Shown here: positions 32,714 to 43,859 of the stretch, one piece after another
Numbering within the stretch: the stretch's first letter is position 1
How the letters are laid out: every line of letters begins with the position of its first letter
Program-made: the position numbers and the translations under genes
Notes under the pieces: model-generated
Seen by the model: the letters and a program-made list of their open reading frames with translations, nothing else
Told to the model about the DNA's origin: nothing
Databases searched by the model: none
Assembly (NCBI RefSeq): GCF_000219625.1
Contig: NC_018215.1
Location: 1,674,001 to 1,738,000, forward strand
Reading direction: 5' to 3'
Length of the DNA: 64,000 nt
DNA from: Zymoseptoria tritici IPO323
Taxonomy: Eukaryota > Ascomycota > Dothideomycetes > Mycosphaerellales > Mycosphaerellaceae

Positions 32714-33819
32714 TCTCATACTGCGCACGACTTGGCCGAGAGAAAGGATAATGGATCGACTACCTTCGTTATGGGAATTGGTGTACTTCGCAGGTCATTG
32801 TGGCAGTGGGGGTTGTAGATCGAGGGCGGAAAGACTGGTTGTGAGGATTTCAGTATCTCAAATGAATTTCTCTTGGCTATGTCCGTACCAAGATGCAAAA
32901 GAAGCGGCGACAGCCGCTGAGCCCAAGCTGTGACCAAACTTGCCCATTCCTTTCCAGCTGAAAGATGTCGTAGCCAACATGTCCACAACCGCTCCAGCTG
33001 CTCCAAAACATATCACGACAATCAGCACAACCAATTCGAATCAACCATGCGTTCAACTCTGGGAGGGCCCATGCCCATGCCCGGTCACGAGCTTCCGGCA
33101 CAATGCTGCGGGACTCCCGGGACTTCCAACGACTGCGTCCCACCGGGACACTACCCATGTAGTCATCCTCCTACGGATGACTAAACGGTCAAGAGAACCG
33201 TCAAGAGAGCCCCACCAATCTGCCGCAAGGACTCCGAATCCAGTGTGATGAACCTTGTGCGCGAAGCATGGCACGTGCTGACTTTTACCAGATCATCGAT
33301 CTCCCGCTGCGAGGTGTCAATCAAGTTCGGCGGAAGGCGGGAAGCGAGAGCCTGTCGATGAGGTGGCGCGAATGATGGACTCGATAGAGAAGCTTCGATC
33401 GCCCTTGATCGGGTCGATACGAGACCGAATGTTCGCAGTCCACTTTTTTGTTACGAAGACCAATGTTCCTTTTCGCGACGATATCTTTCTCCTGCTTCAT
33501 CGTCTCTGATTAATGTACCTGTACCCCTTGTTACGTGCTGTTCACGGACCTCCAGCAACCACCTTTCCGCAACGGGTTCTCTGTCGGTAAATACATGAGC
33601 CTCACTTTTCACTCTGCATCTGTTCGCTTTGCGAAAGTACCGCTGTCGGAAGTTTGTAGTGTCGCAGGGCTGGAGGACAAGCCTCGTGACTCTCGCATCG
33701 AGTTCTCGAGGACGTCTACCGTGCGTAACGTGCTGAACCTCAACCGTTCAGATTCGAAGAGCAATAAAGAGGCCATTCTGAAGGCTCGCGCACAAGTCTG
33801 CCCGTCATCGTCTGCTTCT
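32714..33819. other. Region right of the precursor; cluster edge
   Basis: Apart from one weak small frame (33047-33184, listed separately) no gene is supported. This is the right border of the cluster before the GTPase gene. Confidence 0.4.
33047..33184 (+). CDS. Weak candidate: 45-residue Cys/Pro-rich peptide
   Basis: A frame of 45 residues beginning MRSTLGGPMPMPGHELPAQC, with four cysteines (CC, then NDC, then YPC) and many prolines. No signal peptide is visible, and no family is known to me. The start context (CAACCATGC) is good. It could be the last exon of a longer gene or chance. It lies just downstream of the precursor and so deserves a transcript check. Confidence 0.2.
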   Translation: MRSTLGGPMPMPGHELPAQCCGTPGTSNDCVPPGHYPCSHPPTDD

Positions 33820-34511
33820 TCACATAATCGAACAGTTCCCTTCCGACCTCCCACCCTTCTCGGTCGTAGTCTTCGCAGCAGTTTTGGAAATGTCCTCGAT
33901 GACTTCTCGACACAACTCGCCTGTCAACGCTGAACACTCACAATACCGATCACAACGCATCTCCTGCGCCGCTCTCAAGCCTTCCTGCGGGTAGACAAAC
34001 GTCCTCCCGTTCAAGACCACATCATCGTCTTCGCTCTCACCAGAAGTAGTAGCTTGCTGACGAACTCGGCCTGAGTAGTCTTCTTCGCTGCGAACATCTC
34101 GTTGCAGACCAAGGATAATGATTGGCAGCTGCTCATCGACATTGTAATTCGTGTCGACGAGATTCATCCACTTTTCCCGTATATTGACGAGCGACGCAGG
34201 GTCCGCGATGGAGTAGCAGAGTATGATCACGGCGGGTTTCAGCAGTGTGTAATTCTCCGATGAGGCGGTGTCGTAGAATTCGAAGCGGTACGGCCGGTTG
34301 TACATGGATATGTTGAATACAAAGGGCTGTTCGAGATCCCGCATCCGTGGGAGGGGAGCTGTAGACTTGTGACCGACCGACAGGCGACTGAGATGGTCAG
34401 CGGTGGGTCGATGATGCTCGTCGTGAGGATGACAGCCTACGATAGGAATGTCGATTTGCCGACTCCAGAGTCTCCGAGCAGGAGGATGGGTACTACTGGC
34501 GGATCGTCCAT
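33820..34511 (-). CDS. Divergent Rho/Ras-like small GTPase
   Basis: Two exons (34441-34511 and 33820-34387, 53-base intron with GTAGGC donor) give 212 residues. The P-loop is intact (GDSGVGKST). The switch II/G3 region reads FYDTASSENY instead of the usual DTAGQE, and the G4 guanine-specificity block, normally TKxD, reads LGLQRD; G5 is ECSALTG. A Rho-like insert region and a C-terminal CAAX box (CSIM) predict prenylation and membrane attachment. These features place it among fast-cycling or atypical Rho-type GTPases of fungi. Because the Gln needed for hydrolysis is missing, it may be mainly GTP-bound; that is inference. It starts divergently from the PRPP synthetase gene. Confidence 0.82.
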
Positions 34512-35060
34512 CTTGATGCTGCCTCGCTGGGCGATATGAGTGGCCTTATGTAGACATGGTATCACGAACTTGCAAAGACATGTCGTTGATGATGAGAAGT
34601 GGATGTACTCAGGTTTGTACCTGCAGACGGGAAGTGTCGTCAACTTGCATCCGGAGCCTTATCGCAGATGCCGAGTCCGGATAAGAAAAAGTGGCCGGTC
34701 CCGGCCCGAGCTTCCCTTTCTCAAATTGAGATGCCCTCCCAAACTCCAATGACTCTTGAATTTTTGACCGACGACGACTCGGATTCGTATACCAGTCCGC
34801 ACCACCGCCTTCACTCTCCGCTCATGGCCACGGCGGAAGCTGCAATGCTGTCAACCGAGTGACAGTCTCCTTCCGCGAATCCGACCAGCTTCACATGCTC
34901 GAGGAAGACCCAGATCGCACCCCACTACTACACTAATCCGATCCGCCCTTTTCCTCCGACCGGAGAACGACACCGATCACCTAACGCCTTCTCCTGACGA
35001 CGACCTCTTTCGCACACCGATTACTCCTCCTCGCGCCGTTCGCGTACGCAGCCACCCACC
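34512..35060. promoter_or_regulatory. Divergent promoter of GTPase and PRPP synthetase
   Basis: A 549-base gap between head-to-head start codons. A short frame at 34540-34862 occurs but has no coding hallmarks. Confidence 0.45.
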
Positions 35061-36587
35061 ATGCCGAAAGGAATGCTCATTTTCTCGGGCAATTCGCACC
35101 CGCAGCTCACCGAGGACATCTGCACGCACCTGGGCATTCCTCCAGCGAAGATCCACCTCTCGAAATTCAGCGTGGGCGAGACACAAGTGGAAGTCGGCGA
35201 GAGCGTTCGCGGGAAAGATGTCTTCATTGTGCAGTCCGCCTGCTCGAAACCTCCGAATGGCACCGGGAACGGCGGTTCCCTCAACGACGGTCTCATGGAG
35301 CTCCTCATCACAATCAGCGCTTGCAAGACAGCGAGTGCGAAACGAGTGACGGCTGTGCTCCCACTGTTTCCATACTCGCGCCAGAGCGATCTACCATACA
35401 ACAAAGTCGGAGCACCTCTCGCACGCATGCCAGCGAAGACGGCAGACAATGGCGGCAATTACACCTTCGACTCGCGACCAGGAACACCTGGACCCGGTGG
35501 ACACAACCTCCCAAGAGACGAGAAGCTGGAGAAGAAGCTCGGCGGGATGAAGTTGCAAGGAGAGCTGCGCATGCCTGTGAGCAGGAGCAATACACTGGAA
35601 AGCGCGGCATCGGACACATCCCCACCAGAGGGCAGCACATCAAACTACACCGCTCCGCCAGAGTTCAAGCCGCAGCGTGGATACAAGCAATGGGTCGCTC
35701 AAGCCGGCACACTCGTGGCAGACCTCCTGACCTGCGCCGGAGCAGACCACATCATCACAATGGATCTCCACGACCCGCAATATCAAGGCTTCTTCGATAT
35801 TCCCGTGGACAACTTATACGGCCGACACCTCTTAAGACAATACATCGCGCAACGAATCCTCCCACAGCACGGCGGTGTCGACCGCTGTGTGATTGTCAGT
35901 CCCGATGCGGGCGGTGCCAAACGCGCAACCAGCATTGCAGACTCGCTGGGCATGGAGTTTGCGTTAATCCACAAGGTAGGAAAGAACCTGATCCAATCGC
36001 ATGCGGTAAGTTCCGACGTTGATGACATCCACTCGCAGGAGCGCCGAGCACGACAGCACGACAATCCCACATATCAGACCAACGGTGTCAACAGCAACAG
36101 CAGCGCACTTTTACTGGTCGGACATGTACGGGAGAAGATTTGCATTCTCATCGATGATCTGGCGGACACGTCCAACACCATCACCCGAGCTGCGAAGTTG
36201 CTGAAACGGGAAGGCGCGACCAAGGTATACGCGTTGGTGACGCACGGAGTGTTGAGTGGAGATGCCGTAGAGCGGATTTTCCACTCTGGTCTTGATAAGG
36301 CAAGTCGGCTCGCTTCAGATGAGCTATATTTGCAACACTGACGAATCCTTTGCAGGTACTCGTAACAGACAGCGTGCCGCAAGACGATCATATTCGCAAG
36401 ATGGAAGAGTTGTGCCACGCGTACGGCAAGCCTGGTGGGAAGCTGGAGGTGCTGAACGTGGCGGGCGTGTTTGCAGAGGTACATGAAAGCTCCATCGCAG
36501 AGAAACGAGCCATACTGACAACCTGTCCAGGCTATTCGACGGGTGCACCACGGAGAGAGCATCAGCGTATTGTTCCAATACGACTGA
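35061..36587 (+). CDS. Ribose-phosphate pyrophosphokinase (PRPP synthetase)
   Basis: Three exons (35061-36299, 36356-36478, 36531-36587) give 472 residues. The enzyme makes PRPP from ribose 5-phosphate and ATP for purine, pyrimidine, His, Trp and NAD synthesis. Seen are the N-terminal FSGNSHPQL..., the FPYSRQSD loop, TMDLHDPQYQGFFDIPVDNLYG (metal/ATP region), VIVSPDAGGAKRA and the PRPP-binding loop ILIDDLADTSNT. Compared with the typical 320 residues it carries an insert of about 90 residues (about 35430-35680) between the two domains and another of about 35 near 36010-36110, as in the long yeast Prs subunits that also serve cell-wall signalling. The first intron uses a GC-AG donor (AAG/GCAAGT), a recognised minor class. 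Confidence 0.93.
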
Positions 36588-36938
36588 GGTTGATACGTAG
36601 TGGTATTGTATATGTGTTATATGTGTGAAGACAAGCTGCGCTTATGAAGCGACCAAGCGATTGGAATGATACACCGAGTGGGCGCAAGCAGCGTGGAAGC
36701 TTTCTTGCTCAGAGCCTGGCGAGCGGAGTGCAAGCTGCTGGGTGCCATAGCACCATAGCAGAGAGGGTCTGTAGTTGCTCACGCCGCCCATTGAAAGATA
36801 CCCTGACGTTGCTCGATAGCTCTCAATGGAGAAAGAATGCTCTGCATACACCTCCAGGTATCTACCACAGCTAAGGACGTTGTCCCTTACAAACGCACGA
36901 CGCAGTCCACATCCCTATACCACCTCCCCACCACCCCT
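36588..36938. other. 3' region between PRPP synthetase and leu2
   Basis: A tail-to-tail intergenic region of 351 bases; it should contain both transcript ends. No gene is supported. Confidence 0.4.
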
Positions 36939-38260
36939 TCAAACCCCAAGCAACCTACTCACCTCCCTCTGGATCGCCTCACTCATATCCCTCGTCGTCG
37001 CCTTCCCTCCCAAATCCCCCGTCCTCACCTCCAACCCTCCATCAGCCTTCGAATCCAATACCCTCCCCACCGCCTCCTCCACCAGCCCCGCCTCCCTCTC
37101 CATCCGGAAACTATACCTCAACATCATCGCCAGACTCAACACCTGCGCGACCGGGTTCGCGAGTCCTTTCCCGGAAATGTCGGGCGCGGAGCCGTGGACG
37201 GGCTCGTAGAGGCCGATGACGCCGCCAACGGAGTTGCGGCCGAGATTGGTTCCTGGAGCGCCGGCGAGGGAGGCCGAGGGAAGGAGGCCGAGGGAACCAG
37301 TGAGGCCGCCGGATTCGTCGGAGAGGATGTCGCCGAAGGTGTTGTCGGTGAAGATTATGCCGTTGAAGGCGGTGGGTTTGGTGATCAGGAGCTGGAATCC
37401 GTTTCGTCAGTTCACATCAATCACATCTCACACATCATTGTGGCAGGACGTACCATGGCCAGCGAATCAGCCAACTGATGCTGCAACTGGACTTGTGGAA
37501 ATTCCATCTCAAATACCTCCGTCGCGACTTTTCTCCACAAGCGGGAGTTGGCGAGAACATTCGCTTTATCCGCGCTCCAGACTTTGAGCGGAGGATCGTG
37601 TTGCATGGCTAAAGCGCCGGCAAGACGGGCCACGCGCTCGATTTCGGGACGGGAGTATTCCCAGGGGTCGCAGGCGTAGTCGGCTTCTTCGGTTTTGGTG
37701 CCATAGTAGGCGCCGCCGCAGTTCTCTCTTATTAGCCTTGAAGGTGGTTAGTAGGGTGCGGGGAAAGAGGTTTGGGTTGGGTGAACGGACATGAAGTCTA
37801 CACCTTGGATAATTTCCTCTTTGATCGGCGACCATTCGATCATCGTCTTACTCGCGAATTTGCATGGCCGTAGATTGGCGAAGATCTACACCCCATCGTC
37901 AGTGTCATTACCCTCCACATCCACCTCACAACGCAACAGACATACCTGCATCCTCTTCCTTATCCTCAACAACCCACTCTCCGGATTCGGCTGCTTGGTC
38001 CCCCACTCCGGCCCACCCGCGCTGCCAAAGAAAACCGCGTCGACATTCTCGCACTTCTTCAGGACCTCCTCAGTGACGGAGTCGCCGTGCTTGTCGAGTG
38101 AAGCTCCGCCGCAGAGGTCAAAGTCTCGTTCGAAGGCGACGCCTGTCGCTGTCTCGATGATGTCGAGGACTTTGAGGGCTTCTGTTACGACTTCGGGCCC
38201 GATGTGGTCGCCAGGGAGGATGAGGATTTTGCCGCCTTTTGGAGTGTCGTTGGAAGCCAT
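36939..38260 (-). CDS. leu2: 3-isopropylmalate dehydrogenase (leucine biosynthesis)
   Basis: Four exons (37946-38260, 37791-37885, 37454-37736, 36939-37391) give 381 residues. It oxidises and decarboxylates 3-isopropylmalate with NAD+ to 2-oxoisocaproate, the third step specific to leucine synthesis, in the cytosol. Seen are [11 protein letters not shown] at the N-terminus, [59 protein letters not shown] and, in exon 4, the [10 protein letters not shown] block with [11 protein letters not shown] and [13 protein letters not shown]. All are hallmarks of the family, including the Lys and Asp residues of the active site. Length is normal. The intron before MLIREN is placed by frame continuity (donor GTCCGT, slightly unusual). 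Confidence 0.95.
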
Positions 38261-38765
38261 CGTCAGTTGAAGGCGGTTGTGGCTGGGAGTCGTCTTTTTC
38301 GTCGTTCACTCCTGTAGTCCTCGCGATGTTGCAATCTTCTGGCAGCTCAACTGTGCACTTTAACGTTTCATGATAACAATCGAAAATTCGAATGGAACAG
38401 GATGATTGATATATTGAAAGGAAACATTCATGTCGTCCCTTCCATCTTCAACCAAACGTCCCCGTCACGGGTGAAGCTTCCCCGCGTATCAACAGCCGAC
38501 ATCGGTCGTCAATGGAAGGAGATCCACCGAGCCCGATATCTCGCTTGAAGACCTTTCCATCACCTTGAGATCGCCTCGTACAGCCTTTGGAGCAGGTCTA
38601 ACGGAAACATCCAGGAGCGTCGTTTTTCCATTGATATCGAGCAGGAAGCATCAGAACTTCCAATCAATACCCCACCACGTGCATCGTGACTCAGAAATCC
38701 TCAAAAACTCCCGATGCACATCTCGCCTGCATAATACCGACCCTGATCCTCCCCCACCTCTAGAA
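38261..38765. promoter_or_regulatory. Divergent promoter of leu2 and the GNAT gene
   Basis: A 505-base gap between head-to-head genes. No gene is supported. Confidence 0.45.
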
Positions 38766-39356
38766 ATGGCCCATCCGACCCCCAAACCGCCCTTCACCCT
38801 CCGCTCCGCCACTCCAGATGACATCCCCACCCTCTGCGCAATCGGCAAATCCGCCGTCTCAAAATTCGGCTCCATCCCCGAACTCGCGCATCTGGTCGGC
38901 GCGAGCGAAGATGCAGCCATGTTGAAGAAGGTTGAAAACTCCCTCTCCCGCGGGCGGATCTTCCTCGCGGAGAGCTCCTCTGAACCTCGCGCAGCAGCTG
39001 GCTTCCTCGGCGCTTTCCAAATGGACTCCACATTGTACATCTCCGAAATCTCAGTGCACCCCTCCTTCGGCGGACAAGGAGTTGGCGGAATGTTGCTCGA
39101 CGCCGTGCTGGAGTGGGCGAGGGAGCGAGCGCGGGAGAAGGGTGAGCCGACGGCGAGGGCGAGTCTGACGGCTTACGCGGAGGTTCCGTGGAATGGACCT
39201 TGGTATGAGAGGAGGGGTTTCAGGGAGGTCGATGCGGCGACGTTGGGGCCGGAGCATGTCGAGAAAATGAGGTATGATCGGGAGGAGAGGGATCTGAATC
39301 GGCCGGGGTATCATCGGTATTGTATGCTTTGGGAGGAGAGGATTGATGCGGCTTGA
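38766..39356 (+). CDS. GNAT-family N-acetyltransferase
   Basis: A single exon of 196 residues starting MAHPTPKPPFTLRSATPDD; an upstream in-frame ATG (38565) would add 67 poor-quality residues, so I use the later start. GNAT features are TLRSATPDDIPTL (motif C), LYISEISVHPSFGGQGVGGMLLDAVLEWA (motif A, with the Gln/Gly-x-Gly-x-Gly/Ala acetyl-CoA loop), LTAYAEVPWNGPWYERRGF (motif B). It transfers acetyl from acetyl-CoA to an unknown amine. Family call is firm, substrate unknown. Confidence 0.88.
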   Translation: MAHPTPKPPFTLRSATPDDIPTLCAIGKSAVSKFGSIPELAHLVGASEDAAMLKKVENSLSRGRIFLAESSSEPRAAAGFLGAFQMDSTLYISEISVHPSFGGQGVGGMLLDAVLEWARERAREKGEPTARASLTAYAEVPWNGPWYERRGFREVDAATLGPEHVEKMRYDREERDLNRPGYHRYCMLWEERIDAA

Positions 39357-39708
39357 AGGATGAGGTTTTGGGTCGCTGAGAACCGTGACAGTGTATTCGT
39401 GGATTCCAGGGACGGACTTCGACCGGTGACCCGCAGAGTCCTACGTCCACCCCTTGTAGGATGTAACGGACTCTCGGATCTGGTCCTCCCTTTCGTGGAT
39501 GGGCTGTGAAGCCGTGCATCGTCCGAGATGCTTTCATCACGATACGCCATACGAATTAGTCCAAGCTCTGCATGGGCGCATATACCGTGGGAGTTCTGGC
39601 CGTTGATACGACGAGGGATTGATCGTCCGGCCAAAGACGACGTTGTTCCACGCCGAGCGGTGGATCGCAGCCTGGCTGGTGTATGGGATGTAGAAGCCCA
39701 CCGCTTCC
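39357..39708. other. 3' region between GNAT and the glycosidase-like gene
   Basis: Tail-to-tail intergenic DNA of 352 bases; frames here look random. No gene is supported. Confidence 0.4.
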
Positions 39709-41372
39709 TCACGTATCGAACACAAGCAAACTGGTAGCCAACCCATCCAGTCCATACGTACTAAGCACAGACCCGTTCGTCAAGCTCCAAGAAAGTGTTC
39801 CCCAAGGCTGTTTCGCAACTCTCCTCGCGGAGAAAGGCAAGTCGATTATCACGTTGTCGCTCGTCCGTGTTCGATTCAGGTTAGCAACGGCCACGAGCAC
39901 CTGGCTGCCTTGTCTCCAGTAGCTCACGTCTAGTGAGGAGGTATTGTCGACGTCCACGCGGGTTGGTGCGCAGCTGAGTAGGAGTTGGCTTACTTCTGGT
40001 GCGTTGAAGGCCTTTGCGATTCGACCGTATGCTTTTGTGAGGTTCCTGTTCATGGTGTCGAGCTCAAGCAAGATGGCTTTCGCATTGCGGCTGAACGTCA
40101 AGACCACGGTGACCCAGAGCTCTGCACTTGTCATTGTAGCTGATATTTGCGGCGCGGCCCAGAATGGCTTCGAGCCGTCGCCAAGCGATTGAAGGAACTC
40201 GGAGTACGCCTCGAGGAGATCAATGATGCCTTTCAAGTCGCCGCCATTTCTGACTGCGGATAGATCTGACTTGCCATCTTGGCTTGCATCGAGATTGTGT
40301 TCCAAAGAGCCTGGATCCGCCGTGATATAATCAGCCTTGGAGTACACCTGAGGATTGTCGCAAGAGAGGCTCAGGCCAACTGGGTGGTATGGATCATGCT
40401 GCTTCAGCAAAGCGTAACTCGCTTTAACGGTCGAGGACTGCATAGCAGCAGAGCTAACGTGCCAGCTAAGGAGACTGGAACGATCCTTCAGACGTGACAC
40501 CTCTTCAAGCATGGAGGCTTCCGAAAGTGGAGATTCGAGGCTGTGCTGGTACCACAAGTTCACCGAGTCCATGTCGTCGTACAATGCATCCAGACCAGGC
40601 TGTCGGGAAGCGGAGGCTGAGCCGATTGTGTTGACTCCAGCATCTTTGTACGCAGAGACCTCGGCGTGGCTCAGACTTGATATCTCGGAGCAGCTAGCGG
40701 AAAGTTCAAAGGGAATGAGACGCTCGTAGGCGAAGCCGGTAGAGTTGTTGGCCACCAGCACGCCACCATGCAGTGCGTCGATCTTGACGGAGCTGCCTTC
40801 CCTCTTCGCCGGCAAGTAGTACAGCTCCGTCGTCGCACTGTACATTGACTGTCCATGCAAGATGAACCTGATTTCGTAGGGCGTGAGTCGAGGCGTCAGT
40901 CGCCGCAGAGTAAACTTGAGGAGGCGGTCCTTTGTGCCCAGAGCGATTCTGCCTGATGCCAGTTGGAGGTCTCTCCCGTCAGTCGACTTTGCCTGAATGC
41001 TGAAGTCCAGTGAGGCGGTATCCGAAGTCGAGAGATCATGTAGTGACTGTCCACGAGTAGCTGAGCGCAACGCTGTCACGATGAATTGACCAGAGATATC
41101 GCTGCTATCGTACATGCTGTGGCGTGCTGTAACACGGAGGTCGAGCAGTCGTCCCTGACGATCATCGTTCGGAGCAGCAAGTCTGTGGAATCGTCAGTAT
41201 CACCAGTCTTTACCGTATCAGGCAATATGTGGAAAGAAGTGCTCGCCTACCGCTGCTTGCCTGACCTGCCACATAAGTCGAAGACATCGGCGTGGCTTGC
41301 GGGCTGGTACGCCGCAGTGACCCAGACTTTCCAGGCACAGCATATGAGGAGCCAGCCGACCAGACTCCTCAT
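39709..41372 (-). CDS. Secreted glycoside-hydrolase-like protein, catalytic site probably lost
   Basis: Two exons (41251-41372 and 39709-41182) give 531 residues. Exon 1 encodes a signal peptide (MRSLVGWLLICCAWKVWVTA). The body resembles fungal TIM-barrel glycosidase-like proteins: AYKDAGVNTIGS, then LYDDMDSVNLWYQHSLE, then SRLKDRSSLLSWHVSSA, then LLKQHDPYHPVGLSLSCDNPQVYSKADYI. In relatives as I recall them, the position reading WHVSSA here is Trp-Tyr-x-Asp-Glu-Pro, holding the catalytic acid; here Asp/Glu are absent. The C-terminus is a beta-sandwich-type domain (YWRQGSQVLVAVANLN). No GPI or membrane tail is seen. Name at family level only; loss of catalysis is inference. Confidence 0.7.
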
Positions 41373-42992
41373 GTTCTCGGCCGCTTTGATGGAGGATGTG
41401 CGCCACGGTGGGCTCTCCAGTGAGGTGGGTGGGGGCGGAGTGACATTGGTAACGAGGGAGTCTCAACGTCGTTCACGATGTGTAACAGGAGAAGTCAGGT
41501 ACTGTACCTGGCCTGGCCTGGCCTGGGCTGACCTTGCACAAGGATCCCCGTAGTCCTTGCCTCACATCATGTCGGGTGTTTCATCCTTGCCAGCACTGAG
41601 CAGGACCCGAGACGTGCAGCCTTCCCTTCCGATGCCACGCCGCTGCCGATCGTGCGCGTTGGGGCAGCATGGTTCATGTGCCGCTCTCGCCAGACTCGAC
41701 ACATTGTCGAAAGAGCAGCTTCGTTCTGGGGCACGTGGAATGACGATAGCAACAGAGTCAATTCATCGAGTCTTGAAGATGTATCTTGACACGACGCTAG
41801 TGTAGCATCTTACGTACGCCAAGCCTTTGGCTCGACGGATCAAGGCAGTGCTACTACAAGAAGATTCAGCCGTCGGACCGAATACGAATGTCTCCGACCT
41901 TCCGGCTCCATCTTGTTCAGGGCTCTGTTGGCAGGACGAGCTCTCGGCTGAGCATTGGCTAAAGATATACGGGTGCCATAAACGTCGGCGGGCAGCGCTT
42001 GGGGAGGACCAGACCACGTCCACGATCCACGAGGCAACTCGCTCAGCAGCCCACCGGAGTGACGGAGTCCCATATTGTTCACCCTCAGACTGCACTTATA
42101 CCGATCCCTCTACGATATCGGCCGATTCTGGCGGCACGGCCGTCTCGGTGTGACCAGAAACCCTTCTTCATCGCCGCCATTGCGAGGGCGACGAACGTCG
42201 TGAAGGCCGGCCATTGCGGCGGATCATGATTCCTAGCAAATCGTGGCAGTAGCGGAGACTTCTGCGGTGCGGTCGACCCACGGAGCCGGTGACGGAACGC
42301 GGGAATAGGGCGTCAATCAGCAATGCCAGCCGAGAAGACGGGTAATGGAAAGAAGAGAGGTGGACGGTTTCCCATTTCCTTCCCGGACGTTGGCGGCATG
42401 ATGTACGGCCTGCTGATCGCGTGTCGGTGTCATTCCTGATCCCATACCACCATTCAACTCACTTCTACCTCCAGCATAGCGTCAATCTCAGGCCCGCTGA
42501 ACTGGCCAGGTGCATGTACTTGGCCGTCCACCAAGGTACTGCTACAACCAGAAGACCTCGGTGTAAGGTTCACGTCACGACTCGGGCTCGCAAGCAGTGC
42601 CAAAAAATACATGGACAGCCCTAGACCTAGTCCGAGCCGTTAGTGATGGTTGTGGCTTGTCAACACACCGCAATGGTCGTTCCGTTGTCGGGTAAAGTGG
42701 CATGATAAGGATAAACTGGCCCACTTTCTGATAACTACCCATTGACCATATGCCGGATGATTGATACTCCACTCACTCCAGTCTACGATACTGTTCCACG
42801 CTGTAGAGTCGGAAGAATGCTCCTTGCTTGATGTCTCGTCACCGACCCCTGGTCGAAACATGGACAAGGACCTTCCGACGGCAACCAATACGAGCTTGGA
42901 CCCCACCGTACCGGGATGAGGGAGCAGTGATGTCCACGTTTCCCCGCCTGACAAACAACAAGAAACCGCACGGGCGCCAACGACGACCTAAC
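41373..42992. other. 1.6-kb region without supported genes
   Basis: Includes the promoter of the glycosidase-like gene and a short direct repeat of CCTGGCCTGG (41507-41530). Scattered short frames have no recognisable content. Confidence 0.4.
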
Positions 42993-43422
42993 ATGCTCCC
43001 TCGACTCCCGCTCCTCGTGTTTGGCCTTTATGGTGGTCTAGCCATGGCTGCAGTCGTCGACCTTGAGTCACGCGGGCGCGGCCATCATCACAAGAACGGC
43101 TGCGGAGGAAGAGACATTCAATGCTGCAACGTCGGCGGGCGCATCATCCCATATGGTTACTGTGATACCTGGTAGGTAGACTGCATGGCGGGACACGGCG
43201 CAGATATACCATGATCGCACTGGTCTGTCCAAAACGCTCTCCTCCGACTCTCCCCCGAATAGATGAGAGACTTTTCACTGACGTGTGCGTCCGCTCCGCA
43301 GCCCTGCCGGATTTGTAAGAAGAGCCTTGTCCACACCGCGCCCTCTGCGTGCGCGAGACGATGATCACTCGCTGCTAATGGTTTGTTAGTGCCACTGTGA
43401 TGACTACGGAGATTGTTTTTGA
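42993..43422 (+). CDS. Small secreted cysteine-rich protein with a 13-nt microexon
   Basis: Three exons (42993-43171, a 13-base microexon 43302-43314, and 43390-43422) give 74 residues. The start at 42993 gives a signal peptide (MLPRLPLLVFGLYGGLAMAA). The mature part has eight cysteines: NGC, QCC, GYC, TC-PAGF, CHC and GDC. The block CCNVGGRIIPYGYC and CPAGF recurs in the adjacent copy at 43860-44243. Length, signal and cysteine density resemble effector or antimicrobial-type peptides, but I recognise no named family. Introns of 130 and 75 bases both use GT-AG. Confidence in the exon structure is raised by its exact conservation in the second copy. Confidence 0.65.
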
Positions 43423-43859
43423 ACCAACGACGAGAGAGAGAGCGATGTGTGCAAGGTATGTCCTTCGGATGTCTGCACCAGGCGGCCAGCCACTGACTCA
43501 TGCAGACTGTCAGTGCGGGCAAAAGGCCATGGAACGGAGGCAGAGTGGACAGGTACACATTTCCGGAGGAAGGCCCTTGTTCGCCATGATTATTTGCTCA
43601 CTTCCGCGTGTACGAGTGTTGGAAGCATACAATGCATGGCAGCATGCGTGCGTGCGTGGATTTATGCCGATGCAAAGAATGCAACACACCGGCAATGGAA
43701 CGCCAGCCGCTTGCCACCTTTTCTCTCCCTCTCGATTTCCCGGTGCGGCGAGAACAAGACCGCCTCATGATTCAGTTCAGTCACACGTCTTTCACGATCA
43801 CCTGATGTAAAGACCGACAGAGACATCCTGTCGGTAAGATCGATTCCCTGTTCAAACAG
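43423..43859. other. Interval between the two cysteine-rich blocks
   Basis: No certain gene. A CAG acceptor at about 43505 is followed by DCQCGQK, hinting at a further degenerate Cys-rich exon, so the two blocks could belong to one multi-domain gene. Contains a short GAGA run (43431-43443). Confidence 0.35.

Noticed and set aside
32153..32728. Long open frame on the minus strand across the precursor (LSTLGLVDGDHVVLHG repeats)
   Set aside because: It arises because the 48-bp unit is a multiple of three and has no stop in that frame. The plus-strand reading has the signal peptide, intron and Kex2 sites, so the antisense frame is a shadow.
34540..34862. Plus-strand short frames between GTPase and PRPP synthetase
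   Set aside because: They have no recognisable content and sit in a divergent promoter region.
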